From positions 797,001 through 861,000 of the forward strand of contig NZ_JBBOPI010000001.1 in the NCBI RefSeq assembly GCF_038003525.1: a stretch of 64,000 nt of DNA. The letters run 5' to 3'. Shown piece after piece: positions 1 through 7,237 of this stretch. Both the position numbers and the translations under genes were made by a program. Position 1 is the stretch's first letter. Each line of letters starts with the position of its first letter. The notes beneath the pieces were generated by a model that was not told where the DNA came from, did not search any database, and was given only the letters and a program-made list of their open reading frames with translations. The DNA is from Solibacillus sp. FSL H8-0538. Its GTDB lineage: Bacteria > Bacillota > Bacilli > Bacillales_A > Planococcaceae.

Positions 1-326
1 TTATTTGTATGATTGGTCAGATATTAATGGATGTTGGTAAACTAACGCCGGGTCATACTTTATCGGCGCTTGTAGTTGGGGGAGCCATTTTGGACGGTTT
101 TGGATTATATGAGCCACTCATTGACTTTGCCGGAGCTGGTGCAACCATTCCGATTACATCGTTCGGCAATTCTTTAACGCACGGTGCGATGGTTGAAGCA
201 GAGAAGCACGGCTGGGTTGGCGTTTTAACTGGAATGTTTGAAGTAACTAGCTCAGGCATTAGTGCGGCCATTATTTTTGGCTTTATTGCAGCGTTAATCT
301 TTAAATCAAAAGGAAAAGTAGATTAG
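1..326 (+). CDS. spoVAE: Stage V sporulation protein AE (SpoVAE), 5' end outside window
   Basis: Membrane component of the SpoVA channel that moves Ca-dipicolinate into the forespore and out at germination. The reading frame is open to base 1 (Leu-Ile-Cys precede the first Met at base 9), so the true start lies upstream. Family hallmarks are visible: [15 protein letters not shown] near the start, [23 protein letters not shown] and a C-terminal hydrophobic stretch before a short basic tail. The visible 108 residues nearly complete the roughly 116-residue family length. It is probably the last gene of a spoVA operon running in from the left, under forespore control. Confidence 0.93.
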   Translation, partial: ICMIGQILMDVGKLTPGHTLSALVVGGAILDGFGLYEPLIDFAGAGATIPITSFGNSLTHGAMVEAEKHGWVGVLTGMFEVTSSGISAAIIFGFIAALIFKSKGKVD

Positions 327-390
327 ACTAATACCCTCTTTCTAAGATGTTGTGTTGCATACACTACAAAATAGAAGGGGGGGATTTTTT

Positions 391-528
391 ATGTCAGGTT
401 TTGGTTACGGATGGCAACAACCGCAATGTTGTAATTATGATCAGGGTGGGAGCAATAATAGTACAACGTTTGTGCTAATTGTTGTACTATTCATACTATT
501 AATCATTGTAGGCGCTACATTTATTTAG
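391..528 (+). CDS. YjcZ-type small sporulation membrane peptide
   Basis: A 45-residue ORF with a glycine/tyrosine/cysteine-rich head (MSGFGYGWQQPQCC) and one C-terminal membrane helix (FVLIVVLFILLIIVGATF). This layout is that of the YjcZ family of spore-associated peptides. A strong AGAAGGGGGGG ribosome site precedes the ATG. It lies between spoVAE and spoVIF, as expected for a sporulation cluster. The exact role in the family is poorly known. Too short to appear in normal ORF calling. Confidence 0.85.
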   Translation: MSGFGYGWQQPQCCNYDQGGSNNSTTFVLIVVLFILLIIVGATFI

Positions 529-543
529 AGGAGGGAGGGTTAA

Positions 544-792
544 GTGGAAAACTCATTTTTTAAAAAAGTGGAGCGAAAAACCGGAGTAGAATTTAATGAA
601 ATTATGGCGCTTGCAAACGCAATTCAATACGCGAATTTCAAAGATGAAAAACAAGTACGTAAAATTGTACGCCGCGTGAGTAAATTAGCAAATAAGCCGA
701 TTACAAAGCAGCTAGAAGATCAAATTGTACAATCAATTCTACAAGATGGAAGCTCGCTCGATTTAAACAAAATCGAGAAATTAATGCGCTGA
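544..792 (+). CDS. spoVIF: Stage VI sporulation protein F (SpoVIF)
   Basis: Small soluble sporulation protein that in B. subtilis supports GerE-dependent coat assembly. The 82-residue protein has the family opening ENSFFKKVERKTGV, the stretch KDEKQVRKIVRRVSKLANKPI and ends in KIEKLMR; length matches the family. It starts with GTG at 544, directly behind GAGGAGGGAGGG, which decides the start. It lies 15 bases after the YjcZ-type peptide and is closed by a terminator, so the two probably share a late mother-cell transcript. Confidence 0.9.
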   Translation: MENSFFKKVERKTGVEFNEIMALANAIQYANFKDEKQVRKIVRRVSKLANKPITKQLEDQIVQSILQDGSSLDLNKIEKLMR

Positions 793-798
793 AAAAAG

Positions 799-842
799 GG
801 GTGTCTATCGGTCCAGTATACGGATCGATAGACACCCTTAAT
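799..842 (+). terminator. Intrinsic terminator after spoVIF
   Basis: Perfect 12-bp stem (GGGTGTCTATCG at 799-810 with its complement at 826-837), 15-base loop, then a short T-rich run. Confidence 0.8.
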
Positions 843-845
843 CTT

Positions 846-986
846 AATCGGTAATGTCCAGGCATTGTCACCACACCCTCGAGGTTGCTTCGATCCCTTC
901 TGGTGAATGCTAAAAAGATTGCTTTCATTTCGGGCTCTCCAGCACTTGTCCGGTGAAGACGTCGCGAATACCTTGTCGTTATTAGA
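846..986. repeat. Dispersed intergenic repeat, long form, degenerate copy
   Basis: Degenerate relative of the long repeat seen at 3476, 19914, 26254 and 61235: it keeps the order of TGTCYAGGCATT, CCTCGAGGT, TTTCGGGCTC, a GC-rich block and a GCGAAT end. It fills the gap between the spoVIF terminator and the stop codon of the convergent GNAT gene, a position typical of this repeat in the window. Confidence 0.6.
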
Positions 987-1410
987 TTTGTTTTTCCATT
1001 GCACGATGTGGAATGCCAGCGTCCATAAATTCAGGGGATGTTACCACATAGCCTAGCTTTTCATAAAACGGGACAGCATAGTTTTGTGCATGCAGTTTTA
1101 GCATTTCCCAATTGTTTTCAACCGCATATTTTTCAACGGCTTCCATAATCAGTGCGCCTAGACGTTTACCACGAGAGGATTCTAGAACGCAAACACGTTC
1201 AACCTTGCCAACTTTTGGGGCGATTTCGCGTAGGCGTGAAGCCGCGATTGTTTGGTCTCCATTATTTACGATGAAATGAATTGACGTTTGGTCATGTTCA
1301 TCAATTTCTAAATGTTGTGGAATACCTTGTTCTTCAACGAAAACTTTCATGCGGACGTCAAAGGCACGCCCGCGGTCCTCTTCGTTTTGTACTAATTTCA
1401 CTTCAAACAC
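982..1410 (-). CDS. yjcF: GNAT family N-acetyltransferase (YjcF-like)
   Basis: Predicted cytosolic acetyl-CoA-dependent N-acetyltransferase of unknown substrate. The 142-residue protein is a single GNAT domain: early VRMKVFVEEQGIP, a beta-strand block with VERVCVLESSRGKRLG (the acetyl-CoA pyrophosphate loop, about residues 71-87) and the C-terminal HAQNYAVPFYEKLGYV motif. It begins four bases after the stop codon of the upstream 2H-phosphoesterase gene, so the two are translationally close. Same order as yjcG-yjcF of B. subtilis. Its TAA stop touches the end of a dispersed repeat. Confidence 0.88.
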   Translation of the reverse strand: MFEVKLVQNEEDRGRAFDVRMKVFVEEQGIPQHLEIDEHDQTSIHFIVNNGDQTIAASRLREIAPKVGKVERVCVLESSRGKRLGALIMEAVEKYAVENNWEMLKLHAQNYAVPFYEKLGYVVTSPEFMDAGIPHRAMEKQI

Positions 1411-1414
1411 AGTA

Positions 1415-1930
1415 TCATTCAGCTCCGCTCAATTTATATGTTTCATAGGTAGTCCATGAGCCATCTTCTAATTGATACACTAAATGTATACGATCAATAG
1501 ACTCCTGCGCATCTACACCAGTCATGCGCAATTGGCCGAAAATATCGTCATGTTCAGAAGCTGAAAGTTTTTGTGCAATTGTAATATGTGGTACAAACAC
1601 ATGCTTAGGCGCACCGATAGTTAACTGCTCCTGAAGCTCCGTATGAATCTTTTTAAGTTGCGATGTTGGTTCAATTCGGAAGTAAATCGTGTTCGTTGTT
1701 GGATAAAACGAACTAATACGTGAAGCATGAATTTGCAATGGTGCAAATTTCTCGGCAATCTCCTGAATCTTTTTTGAAATTTCCTGAATTTGCATATCAT
1801 CCGCATTAAATGAATCTTTTAACGTCATATGCGGTGTAATATGCGCAAAGTGTGGATCGTAGCGCTTGCGATAAGTGTTCGCTAAATCCTGTAAGTTCTT
1901 AGATGGAAATGCAACAATTCCATAATTCAA
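1415..1930 (-). CDS. yjcG: 2H phosphoesterase / 2'-5' RNA ligase-like protein (YjcG)
   Basis: Member of the LigT/2H phosphoesterase fold; the natural substrate is unknown. Both signature His-x-Thr motifs are visible: HMTL within HITPHMTLKDSF (about residues 34-37) and HITI within HVFVPHITIAQ (about 113-116), giving the paired catalytic histidines and threonines. Length of 171 residues is typical of YjcG. The start is preceded by AAGGGAGG on the minus strand. First of a close pair with the GNAT gene; the esterase gene lies upstream on the same strand. Confidence 0.88.
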   Translation of the reverse strand: MNYGIVAFPSKNLQDLANTYRKRYDPHFAHITPHMTLKDSFNADDMQIQEISKKIQEIAEKFAPLQIHASRISSFYPTTNTIYFRIEPTSQLKKIHTELQEQLTIGAPKHVFVPHITIAQKLSASEHDDIFGQLRMTGVDAQESIDRIHLVYQLEDGSWTTYETYKLSGAE

Positions 1931-2013
1931 AGTAAATTACCTCCCTTAAAGTGATCGATTTTCTTTTTTAGTATAACAGATTGCTTTTCAATAAAACATT
2001 TGAAAAGCACATA

Positions 2014-2733
2014 TTATCCGAAAATTTCAATTAATGCTCGTTTAAGATCAGGCTTCCAATACTTCCATGTATGGTTGCCCTCAATTTCTTCGTAAAAGGT
2101 CGGAATGCCAAGTTCGATGATGAGCTCATGCAACACTCGATTCGGTGTTAGGAAGTCCTTCACCGTTTTATCCGTTGTAATTACCTCGTTTTCACGTAGG
2201 CCAATAATATGGTAAAGAGAGAGTAAATCAGTATCCTTGGCTTTACGTACCTCGTTTAGAACATATTCGTCTACATAAGGCGACTGCAGAATGACCTTAC
2301 CGAAAATATTTGGGTAATTAACGGCCGTCAATAGGGAAACGGTCGCTGCCATAGAATCACCAATAAGCGCACGACTTGAGCCAACTTGGAAAGTTGTAAA
2401 TTCGTTATCTAAATAGGGTACGAGTTCATGTGCTAGAAAGCGCAGATATGCCTGAAATTGATCGCCGGTAGGTATATACTTGCGCTTACGATCATCCGCG
2501 TTTTTGTATGGAACGCCTACGATGATGACATTTTCAATGATATAGTCCTCAATGAGCTGATCGGCGAGCCGTGGAATTCCACCTAATTGGAAATAATCTC
2601 TGCCATCAGAGGCGATTAAAATGTTATATTCGTATAGTGGAGAATAGTTCGCTGGTATATAGATAAGCAGCTCCAACTCCTCTTGTAAAGCATCGCTAAA
2701 AAAAGCAACCTCTTGTACAGTTCCTTTTTCCAT
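2014..2733 (-). CDS. yjcH: Esterase family protein, alpha/beta hydrolase (YjcH/Fes-like)
   Basis: Putative alpha/beta-hydrolase of the enterochelin-esterase/tributyrin-esterase type. The nucleophile elbow is GDSMA (in RALIGDSMAATVSL) and a C-terminal histidine lies in EGNHTWKYWK; ASDGRDYFQLGG near residue 44 is a typical upstream loop. The ATG at 2733 is chosen over a GTG at 2742 because the GTG overlaps the AGGAG ribosome site, which is spaced eight bases from this ATG. Gives 239 residues. Same strand and order as yjcH-yjcG-yjcF of B. subtilis, with an 80-base gap before yjcG. Confidence 0.85.
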   Translation of the reverse strand: MEKGTVQEVAFFSDALQEELELLIYIPANYSPLYEYNILIASDGRDYFQLGGIPRLADQLIEDYIIENVIIVGVPYKNADDRKRKYIPTGDQFQAYLRFLAHELVPYLDNEFTTFQVGSSRALIGDSMAATVSLLTAVNYPNIFGKVILQSPYVDEYVLNEVRKAKDTDLLSLYHIIGLRENEVITTDKTVKDFLTPNRVLHELIIELGIPTFYEEIEGNHTWKYWKPDLKRALIEIFG

Positions 2734-2851
2734 GAATGTCACTCCTGTCTATCATTTGTAAGGAAATTGTATCATATTGGATAATAAAGGTGTAAAATAG
2801 AAGAATGTGTAGCTAAATAATCTTGAAATTAAGTAGAAACGAGGATTTATC

Positions 2852-3433
2852 ATGCATAATAAAAATATTCGAGTTCATTCTGATAGTGTCACAAAGGCAA
2901 CCTATGCTGCAATAAAGCGTCGCGGCGTTGAAATTCAAGATATAGCTGAAATCGTTTATACAATGCAGTCCCCATATAATGAAGGCTTAACGATGGAGCA
3001 TTGTACTCAATCGGTTGAACGAGTGTTATGTAAGCGAGAAGTACAACATGCGGTATTAGTCGGCATCGAATTAGATGAGCTTGCCGAAAAGAAAATGTTA
3101 TCTGAGCCATTACAATCAATTATTGAATCGGATGAAGGATTATTCGGAGTCGATGAAACAATTGCGCTAGGAGCTGTCTTCACATATGGAAGTATTGCGG
3201 TGACAACATTTGGCCACTTAGACAAACAAAAAATCGGCATTATTCAAAAGTTAGATACAAAGTCAGGCAATGGCGTGCACACATTCCTAGATGACTTAGT
3301 AGGAAGTATTGCAGCTTCGGCAGCTTCACGTATTGCACACCGTATGCGCGATTTAGAGGAAGAGGGCGAAACATTTGCCGATATTCCACCAGTCATTTTA
3401 GGACCTCAACCAAAAGCAAAAAAAGACATTTAA
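2852..3433 (+). CDS. Phosphatidylglycerophosphatase A family protein (YutG-like)
   Basis: PgpA-fold protein expected to dephosphorylate phosphatidylglycerophosphate or a related lipid, although the Bacillus members look soluble and their substrate is not settled. The family signature is ESDEGLFGVDETIALG (about residues 89-104) followed by GSIAVTTFGHLDK and GVHTFLDDLVGSIAASAASRIAHR. An N-terminal extension of about 80 residues (RRGVEIQDIAEIVY) precedes it, as in YutG proteins. 193 residues, ATG with upstream GAGG. Single gene, closed by a terminator. Confidence 0.8.
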   Translation: MHNKNIRVHSDSVTKATYAAIKRRGVEIQDIAEIVYTMQSPYNEGLTMEHCTQSVERVLCKREVQHAVLVGIELDELAEKKMLSEPLQSIIESDEGLFGVDETIALGAVFTYGSIAVTTFGHLDKQKIGIIQKLDTKSGNGVHTFLDDLVGSIAASAASRIAHRMRDLEEEGETFADIPPVILGPQPKAKKDI

Positions 3434-3440
3434 TTGTAGT

Positions 3441-3471
3441 AGCCATTTACGCTTTTTGTAAATGGCTTTTT
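3441..3471 (+). terminator. Intrinsic terminator after PgpA-like gene
   Basis: 10-bp stem AGCCATTTAC / GTAAATGGCT with a 7-base loop, then TTTT. Confidence 0.85.
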
Positions 3472-3475
3472 AGTT

Positions 3476-3586
3476 GATAAGGAAATTATAAAATTTCGCC
3501 ATGTGGACAACTTTTAAAAAAAGTAAATGCAACGTCTAGGCTAAAGCGCCAGCCCCTCGAGGTCGCGGTCTGCCCTCTGGCGAAAG
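3476..3586. repeat. Dispersed intergenic repeat, long form, left part (interrupted by IS)
   Basis: Begins GATAAGGAAATTATAA, five bases after the preceding terminator, and runs through TCTAGGCTAAAGCGCCAG and CCTCGAGGTCG to GGCGAAAG, where the IS1182-type element is inserted. It continues at 5459. The uninterrupted copy at 26254-26440 aligns across the junction. Confidence 0.8.
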
Positions 3587-3641
3587 GAGGGCACTGAAAA
3601 ACTTACGTTTTTTATGATGGTTTCGTTTTTCAAATAAGAAT

Positions 3642-3684
3642 AAGGCACTTTCTGTTCGAATCGAACGGAAAGTGCCTTATTTCT
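3642..3684 (-). terminator. Hairpin terminator inside the IS1182 element
   Basis: Nearly perfect 18-bp stem from AAGGCACTTTC (3642) to GAAAGTGCCTT (ending 3678), one-base loop, A/T runs on both sides, so it can act in both directions. It ends the transposase transcript and may shield the transposase from read-through. Confidence 0.8.
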
Positions 3685-3695
3685 TTGTCTATTAC

Positions 3696-5156
3696 TTACA
3701 CTTTTTCATTTAGCAGTTTCAATATTCGTTTGAGATTCACCGCAAATATCGTTGTGGCACCTTGGATTTGCATGCCAAATAAACCCGCTGATATGGCTGT
3801 TTTATAGCCATGCGGATTTTTTAATTCACTATTTTTCGCCTCTATTTTATAACGGTTTTTCGCAAGCTGTTTAAATGCATCAGTTTCTTGGAAAGCAGCT
3901 TGTTCTTCATGTTCAATTGATTTAATGGTCACATTATAGGTTTTACTTTTTGCCTCATCCTTATAACAGCCCTCACGCATCTGGCAGACTTTACATTTTT
4001 CAATATCAAAATAAAATGCCATTTTCGGATTTTTATTCTTATTTTTATTCTTAGAAAGTGCCTTTCGAATAGCTAGATGCCCAGCTGGACAGACAAACAT
4101 ACCAGCATCTTTATTGTAATCAAATTCGATTTTTCGTTGTCCGCTACCGTTTGTAATGACTGAATTTAACTTTGAAATTAATTGGAGCTCTTTTGATTTA
4201 GCATATTGTAAGTTATCTTTCGCAGAATAAGCGGCGTCACCAATCACCGTTTCAATTTCCATACCTGCCTCTTTACTTTTTTCAACTAGTTCTTGAAGAT
4301 AATGACCATCACTTTTTTCACCTGTTGTCACAACCGCAGCCGTAATAATTCGTTCATCACTCATCGCAATATGCGTTTTGAAACCAAAGAAAGCCGAGTC
4401 AGCCGACTTATGTCCAACCCGCGCATCGGGATCATTTGAATAGCTTAACTGATTCTCATAATCATCAATCACTTCTTTTAAAACATTTAATTTTTCTTTC
4501 ACAGCCGGGATTTGTGCAACCTTTGATTGCGTTTCCACCACTTCAACTACTTGACGACAGTAATCTAATTCTTCTGTGACTTCATTTGACGTAGGCTTCT
4601 CAGGGAATTTTCCAACCATGTTTTCGTCGAGTTGATACACGGCTTTACGTACATTTTTAGATTTTTCCTGTAAAAATTCTTTTGGCGATTTTTGATTATA
4701 ACGAGCCTTTGTATGGGTAGCGTCAACGATGACCATTTTACTTAGTAGTAGCCCTTTTTCTAAGGCAATTTCAACTGTTTTCTGAATCAGTAAATCTATT
4801 AAATTCACATCTTGGAGACGAAGTCGACGGAATTTTGTCAGTGAACTTGAATCGATTACATCATCTTCTGGTGCCATCTCTAAAAAATATTTAAAGGACA
4901 TATCGTATTTTGAACGCTCGACAAGGTCGGCATCCGATAGATCATGAATCACTTTTAATAGTAAATATTTAAACATACGAATCGGTGGAATCGCGTTACG
5001 GCCATTATCTAAACAGTATTTCGATTTTAGTTCGTCTAGAATAAATGAGAAATCCACAAGTTCATTAATTTGGCGAAGCATATTGTCCTTTGGGATAATT
5101 AAATCGTACAACGCCATGTACGGGCTCAAATTGAATGTTTCCTGTTTAGAAATCAT
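3696..5156 (-). CDS. IS1182-family transposase
   Basis: DDE transposase with an N-terminal DUF772 domain (PIRMFKYLLLKVIHDLSDADLVER) and a DDE_Tnp_1-type core: the first aspartate in MVIVDATHTKARYN, the second in IGDAAYSAKDN, the glutamate in RYKIEAKNSELKNPHGY. A Cys-rich insert (CPAGH, CKVCQMREGC) is typical of the family. The start at 5156 is chosen because MISKQETFNLSPYM follows AAGGTGGTG; the frame stays open 74 codons further upstream but that stretch runs through the structured GC-rich block and looks non-coding. 486 residues, apparently intact. Confidence 0.9.
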   Translation of the reverse strand: MISKQETFNLSPYMALYDLIIPKDNMLRQINELVDFSFILDELKSKYCLDNGRNAIPPIRMFKYLLLKVIHDLSDADLVERSKYDMSFKYFLEMAPEDDVIDSSSLTKFRRLRLQDVNLIDLLIQKTVEIALEKGLLLSKMVIVDATHTKARYNQKSPKEFLQEKSKNVRKAVYQLDENMVGKFPEKPTSNEVTEELDYCRQVVEVVETQSKVAQIPAVKEKLNVLKEVIDDYENQLSYSNDPDARVGHKSADSAFFGFKTHIAMSDERIITAAVVTTGEKSDGHYLQELVEKSKEAGMEIETVIGDAAYSAKDNLQYAKSKELQLISKLNSVITNGSGQRKIEFDYNKDAGMFVCPAGHLAIRKALSKNKNKNKNPKMAFYFDIEKCKVCQMREGCYKDEAKSKTYNVTIKSIEHEEQAAFQETDAFKQLAKNRYKIEAKNSELKNPHGYKTAISAGLFGMQIQGATTIFAVNLKRILKLLNEKV

Positions 5157-5248
5157 GGTCGCACCACCTTTTATTAGTACTTTAATTATACAAGAAATGT
5201 GTGCGATTATACGAGGGAAGAGCCCTTCTTGTGATGAAAGTAGTTCCA

Positions 5249-5373
5249 GTTGATTGGAATGGAGGCGGCGACTTCTGCGGGAACAGCACGAGCGGAAGCA
5301 CCCGGACTGAGCGAAGCGAGGGAGAAGGCTGGAGCCGTGCCCGCGAAAAGCGTCCGCCGGAATGGAAATCAAC
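5249..5373. other. GC-rich structured block inside the IS, upstream of the transposase
   Basis: Conspicuously GC-rich compared with its surroundings. Ends are complementary (GTTGATT at 5249, AATCAAC ending 5373), next come GGCGG/CCGCC and GCGGG/CCCGC pairs, with an inner GAGCGAAGCGAGGG stretch, so the whole block can fold into one long branched hairpin. It resembles GC-rich intergenic repeats that I recall as very common in Bacillaceae genomes. Function unknown. Confidence 0.65.
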
Positions 5374-5458
5374 GGCATCGAAGAAAAAAAGCGTCCAGTA
5401 ACGAATTTCCGTTCTTGGACGCTCTTACTTATAGCTGAAGGACTTTTTCAGTGCCCTC

Positions 5459-5548
5459 GGCGAAAGTGGTGGAGCATTTACTTTCACTTCGGGCTCGAAA
5501 GCAACTTGTCGGGGCTAAGCGGTCGCTTTAGCGCTTTTGTTCTTTGCG
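5459..5548. repeat. Dispersed intergenic repeat, long form, right part
   Basis: Continuation of the copy starting at 3476: GGCGAAAGTGGTGGAGCATT, CACTTCGGGCTCG, AACTTGTCGGGG and an end with GCGCTTTTGTTCTTTG. Matches the second half of the copies at 26254 and 61235. Confidence 0.75.
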
Positions 5549-5609
5549 TCATAGCAAATGTTTGATAGGATAAGATGAGACAAAATGAACAACAGTGAGG
5601 GAACACGTT

Positions 5610-5870
5610 ATGAAGATGAAGGATATTAAAACATTAATCACGAGCGGAACGATTTTACTTGCAGGTGCCTTGTATATGATTTTTGCGGAGCCAGCAAAAG
5701 AAAATACAAATGTCACGTCACCGCCATCACAAACACAAACGCAGTCGACAACAAAACAATCGACAAATGTTGCTGATTACATCATTACGCCACAATATGC
5801 GACAAACGCAACGGGTAATGAATTAATCGATGTGGAGTTTTTATCAGCAAATGACGGCTTATCACTATAA
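5610..5870 (+). CDS. Small single-span membrane protein, paralogue of the 6252 peptide
   Basis: Not recognised. The ATG at 5610 has GAGGG eight bases upstream; a GTG at 5595 is possible but lacks a ribosome site. The 86-residue product starts KMKDIKTLITSGTILLAG, forms one membrane helix (about residues 9-26), then has a Gln/Thr/Ser-rich linker (SQTQTQSTTKQST) and a short C-terminal region. The first 25 residues are nearly identical to the whole 26-residue peptide encoded at 6252, so the two are duplicates with and without the extracytoplasmic tail. Confidence 0.6.
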   Translation: MKMKDIKTLITSGTILLAGALYMIFAEPAKENTNVTSPPSQTQTQSTTKQSTNVADYIITPQYATNATGNELIDVEFLSANDGLSL

Positions 5871-6251
5871 AACTGTACATTAAAATATTGTACACATTAA
5901 AATCGTAAAGTGTTGATATTACTGTAATTTCATGTAGGTCCCCAAAATTCATATGTACACAATAAAAATTAGTTAATTATAGATTTAGACGTATCTTAAT
6001 TAACTTTGTTTGTATGGAAGTGTACATATTTAGCTCATATATAATAATGATATATCAATCAGGATGTATAAATATTGCTTAATTATAAAGGTATTATGAT
6101 CTTCGGTTTTTGTGACTGAAGATTTTTTTATGTAAAGGAATTATCATTTAAAATTCTTAGTGAAAAATAAATCGAATTCATTGTGATATTAGTTTATTGA
6201 TAATAGACTTAAATAAAGTGTTAAATGAATGTTGGAAGAGAGGTACAGGAA
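5871..6251. other. AT-rich gap between the two related membrane peptides
   Basis: No convincing gene. It is strongly AT-rich with several TGTACA/TGTACAC repeats near 5874, 5889, 5953 and 6021 and one terminator-like hairpin at 6099. Promoters for the 6252 peptide may be here (TATAATAATGATAT near 6038), but none is clear. Confidence 0.4.
6099..6129 (+). terminator. Orphan intrinsic terminator
   Basis: ATCTTCGG / CTGAAGAT stem with a 9-base loop followed by seven T. No gene directly precedes it; it could end a transcript from the 5610 gene or from an unseen small RNA. Confidence 0.6.
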
Positions 6252-6332
6252 ATGAGTGACAAAGATATTAAGACTTTAATTACAAGTGGAACGATTATTT
6301 TAGCAGTTGTACTGTATTTAATATTTAGTTAG
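6252..6332 (+). CDS. 26-residue membrane peptide, paralogue of the 5610 protein
   Basis: Peptide MSDKDIKTLITSGTIILAVV plus LYLIFS, one membrane helix. GAAGAGAGGTACAGGAA before the ATG offers a ribosome site. It matches the N-terminal 25 residues of the protein at 5610 with about five differences (KDIKTLITSGTI is identical), which argues that both are translated. It precedes the lipoprotein nuclease gene by 56 bases and may be cotranscribed with it. Function unknown. Confidence 0.6.
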   Translation: MSDKDIKTLITSGTIILAVVLYLIFS

Positions 6333-6388
6333 AAACTAGCAGTATTCAATTGAGGATTAAAGATTTATATTAGATCTGGTTAAGAAAG

Positions 6389-7216
6389 TTGGACATTAAT
6401 TTGAAAAAAATATTTTTTGCATTGTTTTTTTCTACATTGCTGTTAAGTGCATGTACTGAAGAGACTAGTACAGATATTATTGAAACTGAAGAAATTCAAG
6501 AGTTAGTAGCTTCATCTAATGTAACTGCTGAAAAGCATGATATAAGCAAATTTGAGCAATACGAATTACAAGAAGTCATTGATGGTGACACAATTAGAAT
6601 AAAATATAACGGTAGCTCAGAAAAGGTGCGTTTTCTTCTTGTAGATGCACCCGAAACAAATCATGAAACATTGGGTGAGCAACCATATGGGCTTGAAGCG
6701 AAAGAGTTTGTAAAGCAGTTATTGGCTGGACAAGATTCGGTGTATTTAGAATTTGACGTTTCCTATCGTGATAAATACAAACGATTATTAGCATATATTT
6801 ATACTAAAGATGGAATCAGTGTTCAGGAGCAACTCTTGAAAAATGGATTAGTACGAGTAGCATATATTTACGATCCCAATACAAAGCATGTAGATTGGTT
6901 TAAATCGATTCAAAAAACTGCAGAACAAGCTGTTATTGGTATTTGGTCAGTTGAAGATTACGTAACAAATCGTGGATATGATAAAGATGTATATTATGCT
7001 GCTATGAAAGAAGGACATCAATCTAAAGTAGACGAGGACAACTTGAATAATACTAGCAGTAATAGTAGTTGTGAAATTAAAGGAAATATTAATTCCAAAG
7101 GCAACAAAATTTATCATATGCCAGGACAACGTGATTATGAGAATACAGTAGCGGAAGAAATGTTCTGTACTGAAGAAGAAGCTGAAGCAGCTGGGTTTAT
7201 TCCTGCTAAGCAATAA
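6389..7216 (+). CDS. Lipoprotein thermonuclease (SNase family) with C-terminal extension
   Basis: Secreted, membrane-anchored nuclease of the staphylococcal nuclease fold, Ca-dependent and acting on DNA/RNA outside the cell. A lipobox LLSAC places the modified Cys at residue 22. The SNase core shows VIDGDTIRI, VRFLLVDAPET (catalytic Arg, Asp, Thr, Glu), and DKYKRLLAYI with the second catalytic Arg; IGIW closes the core. The last 50 residues hold CEIKGNINSKGNKIYHMPG and a second Cys, an accessory domain often found after SNase domains. Start is uncertain: TTG at 6389 or TTG at 6401, neither with a good ribosome site. A second IS begins about 20 bases downstream. Confidence 0.88.
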   Translation: MDINLKKIFFALFFSTLLLSACTEETSTDIIETEEIQELVASSNVTAEKHDISKFEQYELQEVIDGDTIRIKYNGSSEKVRFLLVDAPETNHETLGEQPYGLEAKEFVKQLLAGQDSVYLEFDVSYRDKYKRLLAYIYTKDGISVQEQLLKNGLVRVAYIYDPNTKHVDWFKSIQKTAEQAVIGIWSVEDYVTNRGYDKDVYYAAMKEGHQSKVDEDNLNNTSSNSSCEIKGNINSKGNKIYHMPGQRDYENTVAEEMFCTEEEAEAAGFIPAKQ

Positions 7217-7237
7217 TGTAGTATTAGAATAAATTAT

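Larger units (their letters stand above)
3587..5458 (-). mobile_element. IS1182-family insertion sequence, complete, with 8-bp target duplication
   Basis: Terminal inverted repeats GAGGGCACTGAAAAA (3587-3601) and its exact complement (5444-5458). The flanks carry the direct repeat GGCGAAAG at 3579-3586 and 5459-5466. The element is 1872 bp, encodes one intact transposase on the minus strand, has a strong hairpin terminator at its 3' end and a GC-rich structured block between the transposase start and the right end. The empty site can be read from the related repeat at 26254-26440. Confidence 0.88.

Noticed and set aside
5157-5378. 74-codon N-terminal extension of the IS1182 transposase
   Set aside because: It lies in the GC-rich structured block, has no family similarity and the internal ATG has a good ribosome site.
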